Assembly: GCA_035041965.1 (NCBI GenBank)
Contig: JAPYMA010000530.1
Location: forward strand, 1 to 64,000
Reading direction: 5' to 3'
From: Anisakis pegreffii
Lineage: Eukaryota > Nematoda > Chromadorea > Rhabditida > Anisakidae
DNA: 64,000 nt
Part shown: positions 37,906 to 50,534 of the stretch, piece by piece
Numbering within the stretch: position 1 is the first letter of the stretch
How the letters are laid out: each line of letters begins with the position of its first letter
Notes under the pieces: model-generated
The model's database searches: none
Seen by the model: only the letters and a program-made list of their open reading frames with translations
Told to the model about the DNA's origin: nothing
Translations under genes and position numbers: made by a program

Positions 37906-40900
37906 CAGAGTTGCTACAGTTGTTCTCAAGTATCTTATTGCTTCAAAGCGATTGGCTGATTAGAGCGACTGGACTGCATAGGAATTGAAGGTATTGAACA
38001 TCTCAATTGTACCAGTCGCCTTTCACGTGCATTTCTCATGCTCTAGTCTTCTCTTTGATGAAGCAGTTTCAATAGTGCAATGTTAAATAGTTGATCAGAG
38101 ATCAACTCTTTTTATGATGTTGTTTACTCAATACACTGGACTTTTGCAATAGCATTCTGAATGCACTGTGTCAAAAAACGTCAAACGACGTCCCATGCTT
38201 ACAATGCTTTAAACACGCACGCGTACACCTACGTACGCTCGCATCCGATGCATGAGACTCATGATTCACAAATCCTCTGCATCTCTACTTTCTCATATGT
38301 TCCCATGCTATTTTCCTTCTCACTAGTCTCCGCAATGCTGTTTCGACAATTCTCGGCTTGATGACGAGAGCAAGCACCCCATCTTTCAACCACATCTAAC
38401 TCCATCAAGATGACTTAAATTACTTTCAATTCTGTCAACCACGATTTTACAATTGCTTCATTTGATTCGTATGATTTATTAATTTATTCGCATAAATTTC
38501 GATGATAGTTCCATTTTCATTGATAATCTAAGGGTTAGCGTACCTCTAATTTCATCTTTATTCTGAAATGAATTTGGTAATTGGAAATACTAATTCTTTT
38601 TTCCATTAATATTGGAATTGATCAACTAGTTGTATGGCATAATAATAAGTAAATGGATTGTCGTTCTGATCATAAACGTGATCATAATTGTACTCTATTT
38701 CAATTCCATCGATCTGTCAATAGTACCACACCAATTGATCATCGCAGATCATGTCAAAGTGACTGCCTTGCTCGTAACATTCATATTATCATCATTTCGT
38801 GTGGCTTTGTACGATGTGTTGGTGATGCGTGTGTGATGTATTTCACGATCTTATTTCGTTCATGCTTTTTATGGTGTAATTCATCGTTGCAGCAGAGATA
38901 TTTTGGATTCAAATACCCACTTAGTTTATCAACATTATTAGTATCAATCTGTCTTTTTACATCTTCATTAGTATAAGCCTAGAAAAGATCATCCGGGTGC
39001 AATCTTTGAAAGATAGTAATATTCGCAGTGTAGGTGATATCTTATTAAATAATCACCATCGATATCTTAGTTTCGAACGTTGATAACGTGTGCGAATAAT
39101 TTATTAATGAGAAATGTGTTATCAATAAGGATGTAAATGATGAATACTGCGAATTAGTCATCTAATATTGTTTCAGATGTGCATATGAAGGTGAGCGAGC
39201 GACCGAGCGAGTGGACGATTACGATAGTGATCGCTGGTAGCGAGCTCCACAATGACTGGTCATATCCAGTTGCAACAGATTACAGTAACTTCATTCTAAG
39301 GTGGGATTTGGATCATTTTTTTGATGATTTAATTTTCAGTTGGTGGTTTGAAATAACTTTATTGTCAATCGATCTTGTTGATTTCTGGTGATCTGATATG
39401 AATTAGCGTATTTTCAGTATGGTGAACGGCGTTTGGATGGACGTTTTTTTCGACGGTGGCGTTTTCGATGGATGGCGCTCGATGGATGATGACGACGTTC
39501 TCGATAGCAACAACGTGAAATATCATCATTGTGCAACATGGCATATACTGGATCAACAAAGATATCAACATGCCAATGATCAAATTCAATATCAAAGGAT
39601 AACCGACAAACACGACACGATAGCGCGTGGAGGCGCTGGGTTAGGACACAGAACTGTATTTTCTTTTTATCAGAACATGAATAAATAATCCGGAGTTGAA
39701 CAACTCCTCATTTTGGACTATTTATTTTCACTTCTCTTAGAACCTAGGGAACAAGAATAAAATTAAGTCGTGGTCAGTGACCACTTTTTTGCATGCTTTG
39801 TTCTTTTATGCATTAATTCATTGGTGAATATTGTGAATTGTAATTGCAATTGTTTGTATTGTAATGTAATTGTAATTGTAAATTAGAGAATGTTTGAGTA
39901 ATATTGTGAATATTTGTATATGTAGTTATTTTGTAGTGTTTGTAAATGATACTTTACTTGAAACCGACATGGTGAAATTAGGTGATAATACAGTGGCGTA
40001 GATATTATGATGTATTGTACATTGTTATCATTGTTAATTGAAATATATTTGTGAAGATATTAATGATGCATCGATTATTTTAACTGGGGGATTTTTTAGA
40101 GATTTTTAATTCAGTTATTAATATTATTTGCGCTAGCATTGTATTGTTAATATTGTAACTGCCACTGTATTGTCACAGGTTGAGATGTTTAGTGGGCGAT
40201 AGTCTAACGTTATCTACCAATTTACGAGGGGATCCACGATTATCTGCTACCCTTTGGGATGGAATTTTGTAATATTAATTTTGTTTATTAATTATAATGT
40301 CTTGTATATGTATCGTATATGTGTTTTAATGTATATGCATTGTATTTATAATTTATTATAATTTTATTTATGCCACAATTTTATTTATTTATTCATATAT
40401 TTATCATTGTTGCCAGCATTGTGAACTTTTTTGTATGGGATGTGGTAGGGCGAAGGAGTGATGCGGCACGTAATGACCCGCTTAACTCTGGAGCCAGAGG
40501 TAGGGACTTGGACTGGCCTTATGTATGGCCCATCCAACCTAATTGAAATTTTTTTTCACTTTTGCACTTAATCATTCCCCTCTCTCTCTCCCCCCCCCCC
40601 TCTCATAATGTGGACTCTATTACATGAACCGCGTTGGACTCTGACATAGGCATGAGAGCAGAGGTATCTGACATTAGTTCTATCTGGCGCAAAATTGACT
40701 TGACTTAGCTTGACTATAACTATATTAAAATCTCATTGAGCCAAAATTTAGAAACGTCTTGACTTTAATTTTACCACGAGATAACTTGACTTGACGTACC
40801 GCTTAGCGAACTGGGATTGACTGACCTCGATTTGAATCAGACTTTGAGCTTTCTTAAATTCATTAAGCTTGACATGGACTTGAACTGATCTGACTTAGGC

Positions 40901-41060
40901 ATGCGATTCAGAGAAGTGTTAGTGGTCTATGCACAGTTCGACTGCAGTTAACTAGTGAGCTCACAGCTGAGGAACAAGCTCTCAGAGCTGATCGCTCCTT
41001 AGAGATAGATTAACGCCTAAGAGAATATTTGTTTACTTTGTGTGGCAGGGACAGTGGCAG
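37906..41060. other. AT-rich spacer between two tandem arrays
   Basis: No gene is supported. Frames at 38630-38976 and on both strands at 39365-39688 lack family features. 39800-40420 is strongly T/A biased (many TTGTAAT-like words). 40680-40900 is rich in CTTGAC words, and similar words appear on the far side of the satellite at about 48670-48760. Confidence 0.5.
40581..40604 (+). repeat. (TC)n plus poly(C) tract
   Basis: Five TC units run straight into ten or more C residues and then TCTC. Polypyrimidine tracts of this kind can form unusual DNA structures and are prone to length errors in assembly. Confidence 0.85.
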
Positions 41061-44000
41061 GTGTTGACAATAGCTACATTGGCATAAGAAAAGAAGAAAA
41101 ATATCCTTTAAAAATTGAGCTTCACTAAGTAGGGTATGAATAGCCTAATGAAGTTAGCGGTAGGTCTGGAAAGTTCGCCTGGACCACTCACCTGTAGAGT
41201 CGAGTCGCTGACTGGTGACTCGAAGTCTCAGGTGTTTGTGGTTACTCGCCGAAGCTTATCTATTAGCTAGTGTCATTATGGCATTCATACAAGTCTATGA
41301 TGATATCCTTATGTCCCTTGCCAGTGTAGTTATCATTCATCACTTGTGCTACTAAGATACTCGATAACCTCATACAATCCACTCGAATGATCTAAAGTTA
41401 TCGTATTGAAAATAACTTATGAGTTAGAGTCTGGGAGAGCTTTCATCAGGTGTTGATAATGGCTGTACTGGCATATCAAATGAAGAAAATATCCTTTAAA
41501 AATTGAGCTTCACTAAGTAGGGTATGAATAGCCTAATGAAGTTAGCGGTAGGTCTGGAAAGTTCGCCTGCACCACTCACCTGTAGAGTCGAGTCACTGAC
41601 TGGTGACTCGAAGTCTCAGGTGTTTGTGGTTACTCGCCGAAGCTTATCTATTAGCTAGTGTCATTATGGCATTCATACAAGTCTATGATGATATCCTTAT
41701 GTCCCTTGCCAGTGTAGTTATCATTCATCACTTGTGCTACTAAGATACTCGATAACCTCATACAATCCACTCGAATGATCTAAAGTTATCGTATTGAAAA
41801 TAACTTATGAGTTAGAGTCTGGGAGAGCTTTCATCAGGTGTTGATAATGGCTGTACTGGCATATCAAATGAAGAAAATATCCTTTAAAAATTGAGCTTCA
41901 CTAAGTAGGGTATGAATAGCCTAATGAAGTTAGCGGTAGGTCTGGAAAGTTCGCCTGGACCACTCACCTGTAGAGTCGAGTCACTGACTGGTGACTCGAA
42001 GTCTCAGGTGTTTGTGGTTACTCGCCGAAGCTTATCTATTAGCTAGTGTCATTATGGCATTCATACAAGTCTATGATGATATCCTTATGTCCCTTGCCAG
42101 TGTAGTTATCATTCATCACTTGTGCTACTAAGATACTCGATAACCTCATACAATCCACTCGAATGATCTAAAGTTATCGTATTGAAAATAACTTATGAGT
42201 TAGAGTCTGGGAGAGCTTTCATCAGGTGTTGATAATGGCTGTACTGGCATATCAAATGAAGAAAATATCCTTTAAAAATTGAGCTTCACTAAGTAGGGTA
42301 TGAATAGCCTAATGAAGTTAGCGGTAGGTCTGGAAAGTTCGCCTGGACCACTCACCTGTAGAGTCGAGTCACTGACTGGTGACTCGAAGTCTCAGGTGTT
42401 TGTGGTTACTCGCCGAAGCTTATCTATTAGCTAGTGTCATTATGGCATTCATACAAGTCTATGATGATATCCTTATGTCCCTTGCCAGTGTAGTTATCAT
42501 TCATCACTTGTGCTACTAAGATACTCGATAACCTCATACAATCCACTCGAATGATCTAAAGTTATCGTATTGAAAATAACTTATGAGTTAGAGTCTGGGA
42601 GAGCTTTCATCAGGTGTTGATAATGGCTGTACTGGCATATCAAATGAAGAAAATATCCTTTAAAAATTGAGCTTCACTAAGTAGGGTATGAATAGCCTAA
42701 TGAAGTTAGCGGTAGGTCTGGAAAGTTCGCCTGGACCACTCACCTGTAGAGTCGAGTCACTGACTGGTGACTCGAAGTCTCAGGTGTTTGTGGTTACTCG
42801 CCGAAGCTTATCTATTAGCTAGTGTCATTATGGCATTCATACAAGTCTATGATGATATCCTTATGTCCCTTGCCAGTGTAGTTATCATTCATCACTTGTG
42901 CTACTAAGATACTCGATAACCTCATACAATCCACTCGAATGATCTAAAGTTATCGTATTGAAAATAACTTATGAGTTAGAGTCTGGGAGAGCTTTCATCA
43001 GGTGTTGATAATGGCTGTACTGGCATATCAAATGAAGAAAATATCCTTTAAAAATTGAGCTTCACTAAGTAGGGTATGAATAGCCTAATGAAGTTAGCGG
43101 TAGGTCTGGAAAGTTCGCCTGGACCACTCACCTGTAGAGTCGAGTCACTGACTGGTGACTCGAAGTCTCAGGTGTTTGTGGTTACTCGCCGAAGCTTATC
43201 TATTAGCTAGTGTCATTATGGCATTCATACAAGTCTATGATGATATCCTTATGTCCCTTGCCAGTGTAGTTATCATTCATCACTTGTGCTACTAAGATAC
43301 TCGATAACCTCATACAATCCACTCGAATGATCTAAAGTTATCGTATTGAAAATAACTTATGAGTTAGAGTCTGGGAGAGCTTTCATCAGGTGTTGATAAT
43401 GGCTGTACTGGCATATCAAATGAAGAAAATATCCTTTAAAAATTGAGCTTCACTAAGTAGGGTATGAATAGCCTAATGAAGTTAGCGGTAGGTCTGGAAA
43501 GTTCGCCTGGACCACTCACCTGTAGAGTCGAGTCACTGACTGGTGACTCGAAGTCTCAGGTGTTTGTGGTTACTCGCCGAAGCTTATCTATTAGCTAGTG
43601 TCATTATGGCATTCATACAAGTCTATGATGATATCCTTATGTCCCTTGCCAGTGTAGTTATCATTCATCACTTGTGCTACTAAGATACTCGATAACCTCA
43701 TACAATCCACTCGAATGATCTAAAGTTATCGTATTGAAAATAACTTATGAGTTAGAGTCTGGGAGAGCTTTCATCAGGTGTTGATAATGGCTGTACTGGC
43801 ATATCAAATGAAGAAAATATCCTTTAAAAATTGAGCTTCACTAAGTAGGGTATGAATAGCCTAATGAAGTTAGCGGTAGGTCTGGAAAGTTCGCCTGGAC
43901 CACTCACCTGTAGAGTCGAGTCACTGACTGGTGACTCGAAGTCTCAGGTGTTTGTGGTTACTCGCCGAAGCTTATCTATTAGCTAGTGTCATTATGGCAT

Positions 44001-47000
44001 TCATACAAGTCTATGATGATATCCTTATGTCCCTTGCCAGTGTAGTTATCATTCATCACTTGTGCTACAAAGATACTCGATAACCTCATACAATCCACTC
44101 GAATGATCTAAAGTTATCGTATTGAAAATAACTTATGAGTTAGAGTCTGGGAGAGCTTTCATCAGGTGTTGATAATGGCTGTACTGGCATATCAAATGAA
44201 GAAAATATCCTTTAAAAATTGAGCTTCACTAAGTAGGGTATGAATAGCCTAATGAAGTTAGCGGTAGGTCTGGAAAGTTCGCCTGGACCACTCACCTGTA
44301 GAGTCGAGTCACTGACTGGTGACTCGAAGTCTCAGGTGTTTGTGGTTACTCGCCGAAGCTTATCTATTAGCTAGTGTCATTATGGCATTCATACAAGTCT
44401 ATGATGATATCCTTATGTCCCTTGCCAGTGTAGTTATCATTCATCACTTGTGCTACTAAGATACTCGATAACCTCATACAATCCACTCGAATGATCTAAA
44501 GTTATCGTATTGAAAATAACTTATGAGTTAGAGTCTGGGAGAGCTTTCATCAGGTGTTGATAATGGCTGTACTGGCATATCAAATGAAGAAAATATCCTT
44601 TAAAAATTGAGCTTCACTAAGTAGGGTATGAATAGCCTAATGAAGTTAGCGGTAGGTCTGGAAAGTTCGCCTGGACCACTCACCTGTAGAGTCGAGTCAC
44701 TGACTGGTGACTCGAAGTCTCAGGTGTTTGTGGTTACTCGCCGAAGCTTATCTATTAGCTAGTGTCATTATGGCATTCATACAAGTCTATGATGATATCC
44801 TTATGTCCCTTGCCAGTGTAGTTATCATTCATCACTTGTGCTACAAAGATACTCGATAACCTCATACAATCCACTCGAATGATCTAAAGTTATCGTATTG
44901 AAAATAACTTATGAGTTAGAGTCTGGGAGAGCTTTCATCAGGTGTTGATAATGGCTGTACTGGCATATCAAATGAAGAAAATATCCTTTAAAAATTGAGC
45001 TTCACTAAGTAGGGTATGAATAGCCTAATGAAGTTAGCGGTAGGTCTGGAAAGTTCGCCTGGACCACTCACCTGTAGAGTCGAGTCACTGACTGGTGACT
45101 CGAAGTCTCAGGTGTTTGTGGTTACTCGCCGAAGCTTATCTATTAGCTAGTGTCATTATGGCATTCATACAAGTCTATGATGATATCCTTATGTCCCTTG
45201 CCAGTGTAGTTATCATTCATCACTTGTGCTACTAAGATACTCGATAACCTCATACAATCCACTCGAATGATCTAAAGTTATCGTATTGAAAATAACTTAT
45301 GAGTTAGAGTCTGGGAGAGCTTTCATCAGGTGTTGATAATGGCTGTACTGGCATATCAAATGAAGAAAATATCCTTTAAAAATTGAGCTTCACTAAGTAG
45401 GGTATGAATAGCCTAATGAAGTTAGCGGTAGGTCTGGAAAGTTCGCCTGGACCACTCACCTGTAGAGTCGAGTCACTGACTGGTGACTCGAAGTCTCAGG
45501 TGTTTGTGGTTACTCGCCGAAGCTTATCTATTAGCTAGTGTCATTATGGCATTCATACAAGTCTATGATGATATCCTTATGTCCCTTGCCAGTGTAGTTA
45601 TCATTCATCACTTGTGCTACTAAGATACTCGATAACCTCATACAATCCACTCGAATGATCTAAAGTTATCGTATTGAAAATAACTTATGAGTTAGAGTCT
45701 GGGAGAGCTTTCATCAGGTGTTGATAATGGCTGTACTGGCATATCAAATGAAGAAAATATCCTTTAAAAATTGAGCTTCACTAAGTAGGGTATGAATAGC
45801 CTAATGAAGTTAGCGGTAGGTCTGGAAAGTTCGCCTGGACCACTCACCTGTAGAGTCGAGTCACTGACTGGTGACTCGAAGTCTCAGGTGTTTGTGGTTA
45901 CTCGCCGAAGCTTATCTATTAGCTAGTGTCATTATGGCATTCATACAAGTCTATGATGATATCCTTATGTCCCTTGCCAGTGTAGTTATCATTCATCACT
46001 TGTGCTACTAAGATACTCGATAACCTCATACAATCCACTCGAATGATCTAAAGTTATCGTATTGAAAATAACTTATGAGTTAGAGTCTGGGAGAGCTTTC
46101 ATCAGGTGTTGATAATGGCTGTACTGGCATATCAAATGAAGAAAATATCCTTTAAAAATTGAGCTTCACTAAGTAGGGTATGAATAGCCTAATGAAGTTA
46201 GCGGTAGGTCTGGAAAGTTCGCCTGGACCACTCACCTGTAGAGTCGAGTCACTGACTGGTGACTCGAAGTCTCAGGTGTTTGTGGTTACTCGCCGAAGCT
46301 TATCTATTAGCTAGTGTCATTATGGCATTCATACAAGTCTATGATGATATCCTTATGTCCCTTGCCAGTGTAGTTATCATTCATCACTTGTGCTACTAAG
46401 ATACTCGATAACCTCATACAATCCACTCGAATGATCTAAAGTTATCGTATTGAAAATAACTTATGAGTTAGAGTCTGGGAGAGCTTTCATCAGGTGTTGA
46501 TAATGGCTGTACTGGCATATCAAATGAAGAAAATATCCTTTAAAAATTGAGCTTCACTAAGTAGGGTATGAATAGCCTAATGAAGTTAGCGGTAGGTCTG
46601 GAAAGTTCGCCTGGACCACTCACCTGTAGAGTCGAGTCACTGACTGGTGACTCGAAGTCTCAGGTGTTTGTGGTTACTCGCCGAAGCTTATCTATTAGCT
46701 AGTGTCATTATGGCATTCATACAAGTCTATGATGATATCCTTATGTCCCTTGCCAGTGTAGTTATCATTCATCACTTGTGCTACTAAGATACTCGATAAC
46801 CTCATACAATCCACTCGAATGATCTAAAGTTATCGTATTGAAAATAACTTATGAGTTAGAGTCTGGGAGAGCTTTCATCAGGTGTTGATAATGGCTGTAC
46901 TGGCATATCAAATGAAGAAAATATCCTTTAAAAATTGAGCTTCACTAAGTAGGGTATGAATAGCCTAATGAAGTTAGCGGTAGGTCTGGAAAGTTCGCCT

Positions 47001-48355
47001 GGACCACTCACCTGTAGAGTCGAGTCACTGACTGGTGACTCGAAGTCTCAGGTGTTTGTGGTTACTCGCCGAAGCTTATCTATTAGCTAGTGTCATTATG
47101 GCATTCATACAAGTCTATGATGATATCCTTATGTCCCTTGCCAGTGTAGTTATCATTCATCACTTGTGCTACTAAGATACTCGATAACCTCATACAATCC
47201 ACTCGAATGATCTAAAGTTATCGTATTGAAAATAACTTATGAGTTAGAGTCTGGGAGAGCTTTCATCAGGTGTTGATAATGGCTGTACTGGCATATCAAA
47301 TGAAGAAAATATTCCCTAAAAATTGAGCTTCACTAAGTAGGGTATGAATAGCCTAATGAAGTTAGCGGTAGGTCTGGAAAGTTCGCCTGGACCACTCACC
47401 TGTAGAGTCGAGTCGCTGACTGGTGACTCGAAGTCTCAGGTGTTTGTGGTTACTCGCCGAAGCTTATCTATTAGCTAGTGTCATTATGGCATTCATACAA
47501 GTCTATGATGATATCCTTATGTCCCTTGCCAGTGTAGTTATCATTCATCACTTGTGCTACTAAGATACTCGATAACCTCATACAATCCACTCGATTGATC
47601 TAAAGACATCATATTGAAAATAACTTATGAGTTAGAGTCTGGGAGAGCTTTCATCAGGTGTTGATAATGGCTGTACTGGCATATCAAATGAAGAAAATAT
47701 CCTTTAAAAATTGAGCTTCACTAAGTAGGGTATGAATAGCCTAATGAAGTTAGCGGTAGGTCTGGAAAGTTCGCCTGGACCACTCACCTGTAGAGTCGAG
47801 TCGCTGACTGGTGACTCGAAGTCTCAGGTGTTTGTGGTTACTCGCCGAAGCTTATCTATTAGCTAGTGTCATTATGGCATTCATACAAGTCTATGATGAT
47901 ATCCTTATGTCCCTTGCCAGTGTAGTTATCATTCATCACTTGTGCTACTAAGATACTCGATAACCTCATACAATCCACTCGAATGATCTAAAGTTATCGT
48001 ATTGAAAATAACTTATGAGTTAGAGTCTGGGAGAGCTTTCATCAGGTGTTGATAATGGCTGTACTGGCATATCAAATGAAGAAAATATTCCCTAAAAATT
48101 GAGCTTCACTAAGTAGGGTATGAATAGCCTAATGAAGTTAGCGGTAGGTCTGGAAAGTTCGCCTGGACCACTCACCTGTAGAGTCGAGTCGCTGACTGGT
48201 GACTCGAAGTCTCAGGTGTTTGTGGTTACTCGCCGAAGCTTATCTATTAGCTAGTGTCATTATGGCATTCATACAAGTCTATGATGATATCCTTATGTCC
48301 CTTGCCAGTTCAGTTATTGTTTGTCATAAGTGCTAATAAGGTATATTTGATAAGT
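41061..48355. repeat. Satellite array, 388-bp unit, about 18.8 copies
   Basis: The marker CTGGGAGAGCTTTCATCAGG recurs every 388 bases (41431, 41819, 42207, 42595 and on to 48027). Interior copies are almost identical. Copy 1 diverges in its first 40 bases or so, and the last copy is exact to about 48309 and then decays by about 48355, so both edges are visible. No frame of 60 codons or more exists anywhere in the array. Each unit contains an imperfect stem-loop at unit positions 124-181. Sparse variants mark individual copies, some recurring two units apart. The unit matches no satellite I know. Confidence 0.97.
41184..41241 (+). repeat. Stem-loop in the 388-bp satellite unit (first of 19)
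   Basis: The left arm runs CCACTCACCTGTAGAGT then CGAGTC(A/G)C. The right arm is GTGACTCG followed by AAGTCTCAGGTGTTTGTGG. The inner 8-bp stem CGAGTCAC/GTGACTCG flanks the loop TGACTG, and outer segments CACCTG/CAGGTG and CCAC/GTGG extend it with small bulges. The same stem-loop recurs every 388 bases, the last copy at 48168-48225. Copies 1 and 17-19 have G in place of A, giving a G-T (G-U in RNA) pair. Confidence 0.8.
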
Positions 48356-49141
48356 CATCGCTTCTGTTATTAATAACTGACCAGTTTCGAGAGCTTGGAT
48401 CACGGGCTAGGATTGAATTGGATGACTGTGGTTTGATCTGAGCATAGATGTTAGAATTTTCTCTCGGCTGCTAGCACAGTGTCTTCTCAGGGTTGGATTA
48501 AGTTGATGTTTAAGTTATAAAGATAGTTGGTGTTTTTGAAGGAGCGTTTTCGGGGTAACATCATGAAGTTTTCTCAAACTTTATCATTCGAGCACTCAGT
48601 TGATAACATAAGTAGCTGAAGGCCAGGTAGCCTTCCCCGGATTGCTCTTATACCTTACAGAGAAGCCAAGACCTGAGTCAAGCTTCACTCAGTATTAGCT
48701 TGACCTGAAATTACTTTTGAGTTGAACCGAAATGATTGCAGCTGACTTGATTTGATTTCGTTTCCATGATATTCTGTCAGAATTTGTTTCTGTTATGCTG
48801 TTTCGGGTTGTGCGTTTGGATATGGGCATTCAAATCTCTTGTTATTGTGATTATTTGTTTGATTATCCTGTTGCTGTTGTTGTTGCTTATGTATTTACTT
48901 CGCGTTGTTGTTTATATGATTGTTTCATGCAGTCATCACCTCTCGTTGATCATTATCGTGTTTTTGGTGCTGTCATGCCAGGCATAATGGAGGGAAACAT
49001 TGCTAGGCATGGTTTGGTGGCATTCCATGAGCGAGGTAGAATCGCAAAATGCATAGGCACCCTGCACGGAGCCTCCGGGTACAATTCGATGTCACATATC
49101 ACAGTCAGGCTCGAGTTTGATGCTCTTACCCGGAAGTAAGC
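48356..49141. other. Right flank of the satellite, no supported gene
   Basis: A plus-strand frame (48795-49139) ends with a coding-like segment, PGIMEGNIARHGLVAFHERG, close to its stop. It has no ATG-anchored model and no recognised domain. It may be a fragment of a mobile element associated with the array. Confidence 0.35.
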
Positions 49142-49396
49142 TCACAGCTTTGCCGATATTGAGATAAATTTGAAAATGCCAATGGTGCGTGGCGTGACAG
49201 CTGCATAAATGTTTTTCCACGTGTTACCACACATTACACAGTCTATCGGTTTTAACGACTTAAGCATTGTCATGACGGCAGCTAGTGTAGTATTATGCCT
49301 GTATGTTTGGAGGAATTCAACTGCTGCATAGGGTGTGATTTTACCCTTATTTCTTGCATCGTAGTTAGGAAAGAAAAAGTTGAAACTGAAGGGGTT
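49142..49396 (-). CDS. Hypothetical minus-strand exon, unrecognised
   Basis: An open stretch ends with TGA at 49142 and begins near an acceptor-like CCCCTTCAG at about 49396. It encodes roughly 84 residues of balanced composition, including NKGKITPYAAVEFLQTYRH and LKSLKPIDCVMCG. It reads more like protein than the neighbouring frames. No upstream exon or family was found. It could be a terminal exon of an unknown gene, a transposon remnant or chance. Confidence 0.25.
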   Translation of the reverse strand, partial: NPFSFNFFFPNYDARNKGKITPYAAVEFLQTYRHNTTLAAVMTMLKSLKPIDCVMCGNTWKNIYAAVTPRTIGIFKFISISAKL

Positions 49397-50073
49397 TTCG
49401 AAATATCGATTTGAGAAGCAACTGCAACACACTTTTAGAGATATAGCGAAGTATGACTGAAATGACCAATCAAAGATTCAGGAAATTTTCATGAGATCGT
49501 CACATATATCTTTGGGCGTAGTGAAAAAGGTCTGGAACAGTGATTTAGATTGTTTCGAAAAACATGATGGTATGACACTCGATTAGGATGACGGATTCGC
49601 TTGAAATGAAGCAGGGTTATGTAAAACTATTCTTCAAACGTCGTTAGCACAGAGTAGGGATGGAGAAGCAACAAGGAATAAATCATTTATAGTGTGACGT
49701 GCTAAGGTGGATCCCAAGATGAGATCAGGAGGCTTGAATGGTCATCAGTGTTTAATACTTACGGTTTTGCACAGGAAAAGCTGCCGTCTATGACTTCTGC
49801 TCAGTTTTTTCGTTGTGTACAGTTTGTCATCGGAAAACCCTTCTCGGTTTCTCCTCGGACACCGTGGGCGAGGTTACGTATCAAAATCTTGCATTGTATC
49901 TGGTTTGCTGGTCAGAGAATTGCAAGGAAATGAGCGATTACTCTTGCAAATACTATAACAAATCGGTTAGTCTAAGTCGTGTTTAGAAGGAGGTTGTTTT
50001 CATAGATATGAATTGAGTAGGTTTGAGATTAATCAGAATTGCGTTGATGGTTTGTTATTACAAAGTGATATTA

Positions 50074-50132
50074 TTACAAGGTACTACAAGGTTTATTTCT
50101 AATACAAGGTTATTTATAATTACAAGGTTACA
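50074..50132 (+). repeat. Short interspersed TACAAGGT repeats
   Basis: The word TACAAGGT occurs about four times in under 60 bases, separated by T/A-rich spacers of varying length. Confidence 0.6.
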
Positions 50133-50484
50133 ATAGTAGGGGACAGTTTGATGCAACGATTACATTCGCCGATTGCTGTTCAGAATCTCATAGAAATTTT
50201 CACCACTAATATTATCATTGATGCTGGCTACTAAAAGTGGATGCAGCCAAAATGACGAGAAACTTATGAATGCATGTGCGTATTTCAGATGGTCTTTCTT
50301 TAGCTTGTAAGCACGACAAAGCTTGCAAGTTGTGATCTAACGCTCATAACATGAGATTAAATTGAACAATAAATTAGCATGCATCATTCCTCGTCACTTA
50401 CACAGATAAATGTGTGTGACCGTTTCTGATTTTTCAACTGTTCGTGTCTTTACTCGATTAGTAACGTTTTCGGGCGTCAAGTGC

Positions 50485-50531
50485 GGGCGTGGCTAACTAC
50501 CGTAGCTTGTGGGCGTGGCTAGTTACCGTAG
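50485..50531 (+). repeat. Direct repeat containing GGGCGTGGCTA
   Basis: GGGCGTGGCTAACTACCGTAG (50485-50505) and GGGCGTGGCTAGTTACCGTAG (50511-50531) differ at two bases and lie 26 apart. They form a GC-rich island in AT-rich DNA. The GGGCGTGGC core matches the general binding preference of KLF/SP-type zinc fingers. Confidence 0.65.
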
Positions 50532-50534
50532 TTA

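Noticed and set aside
39365..39688. Overlapping plus and minus frames, one with hydrophobic segments
   Set aside because: No ATG-supported model, no splice context and no recognisable family on either strand.
41061..48355. CRISPR-like array
   Set aside because: The units are 388 bp with no unique spacers and the genome is eukaryotic, so it is a satellite.
41061..48355. Hammerhead ribozyme in the satellite unit
   Set aside because: The CTGATGA and GAAAC core motifs are not found together in the unit on the plus strand.
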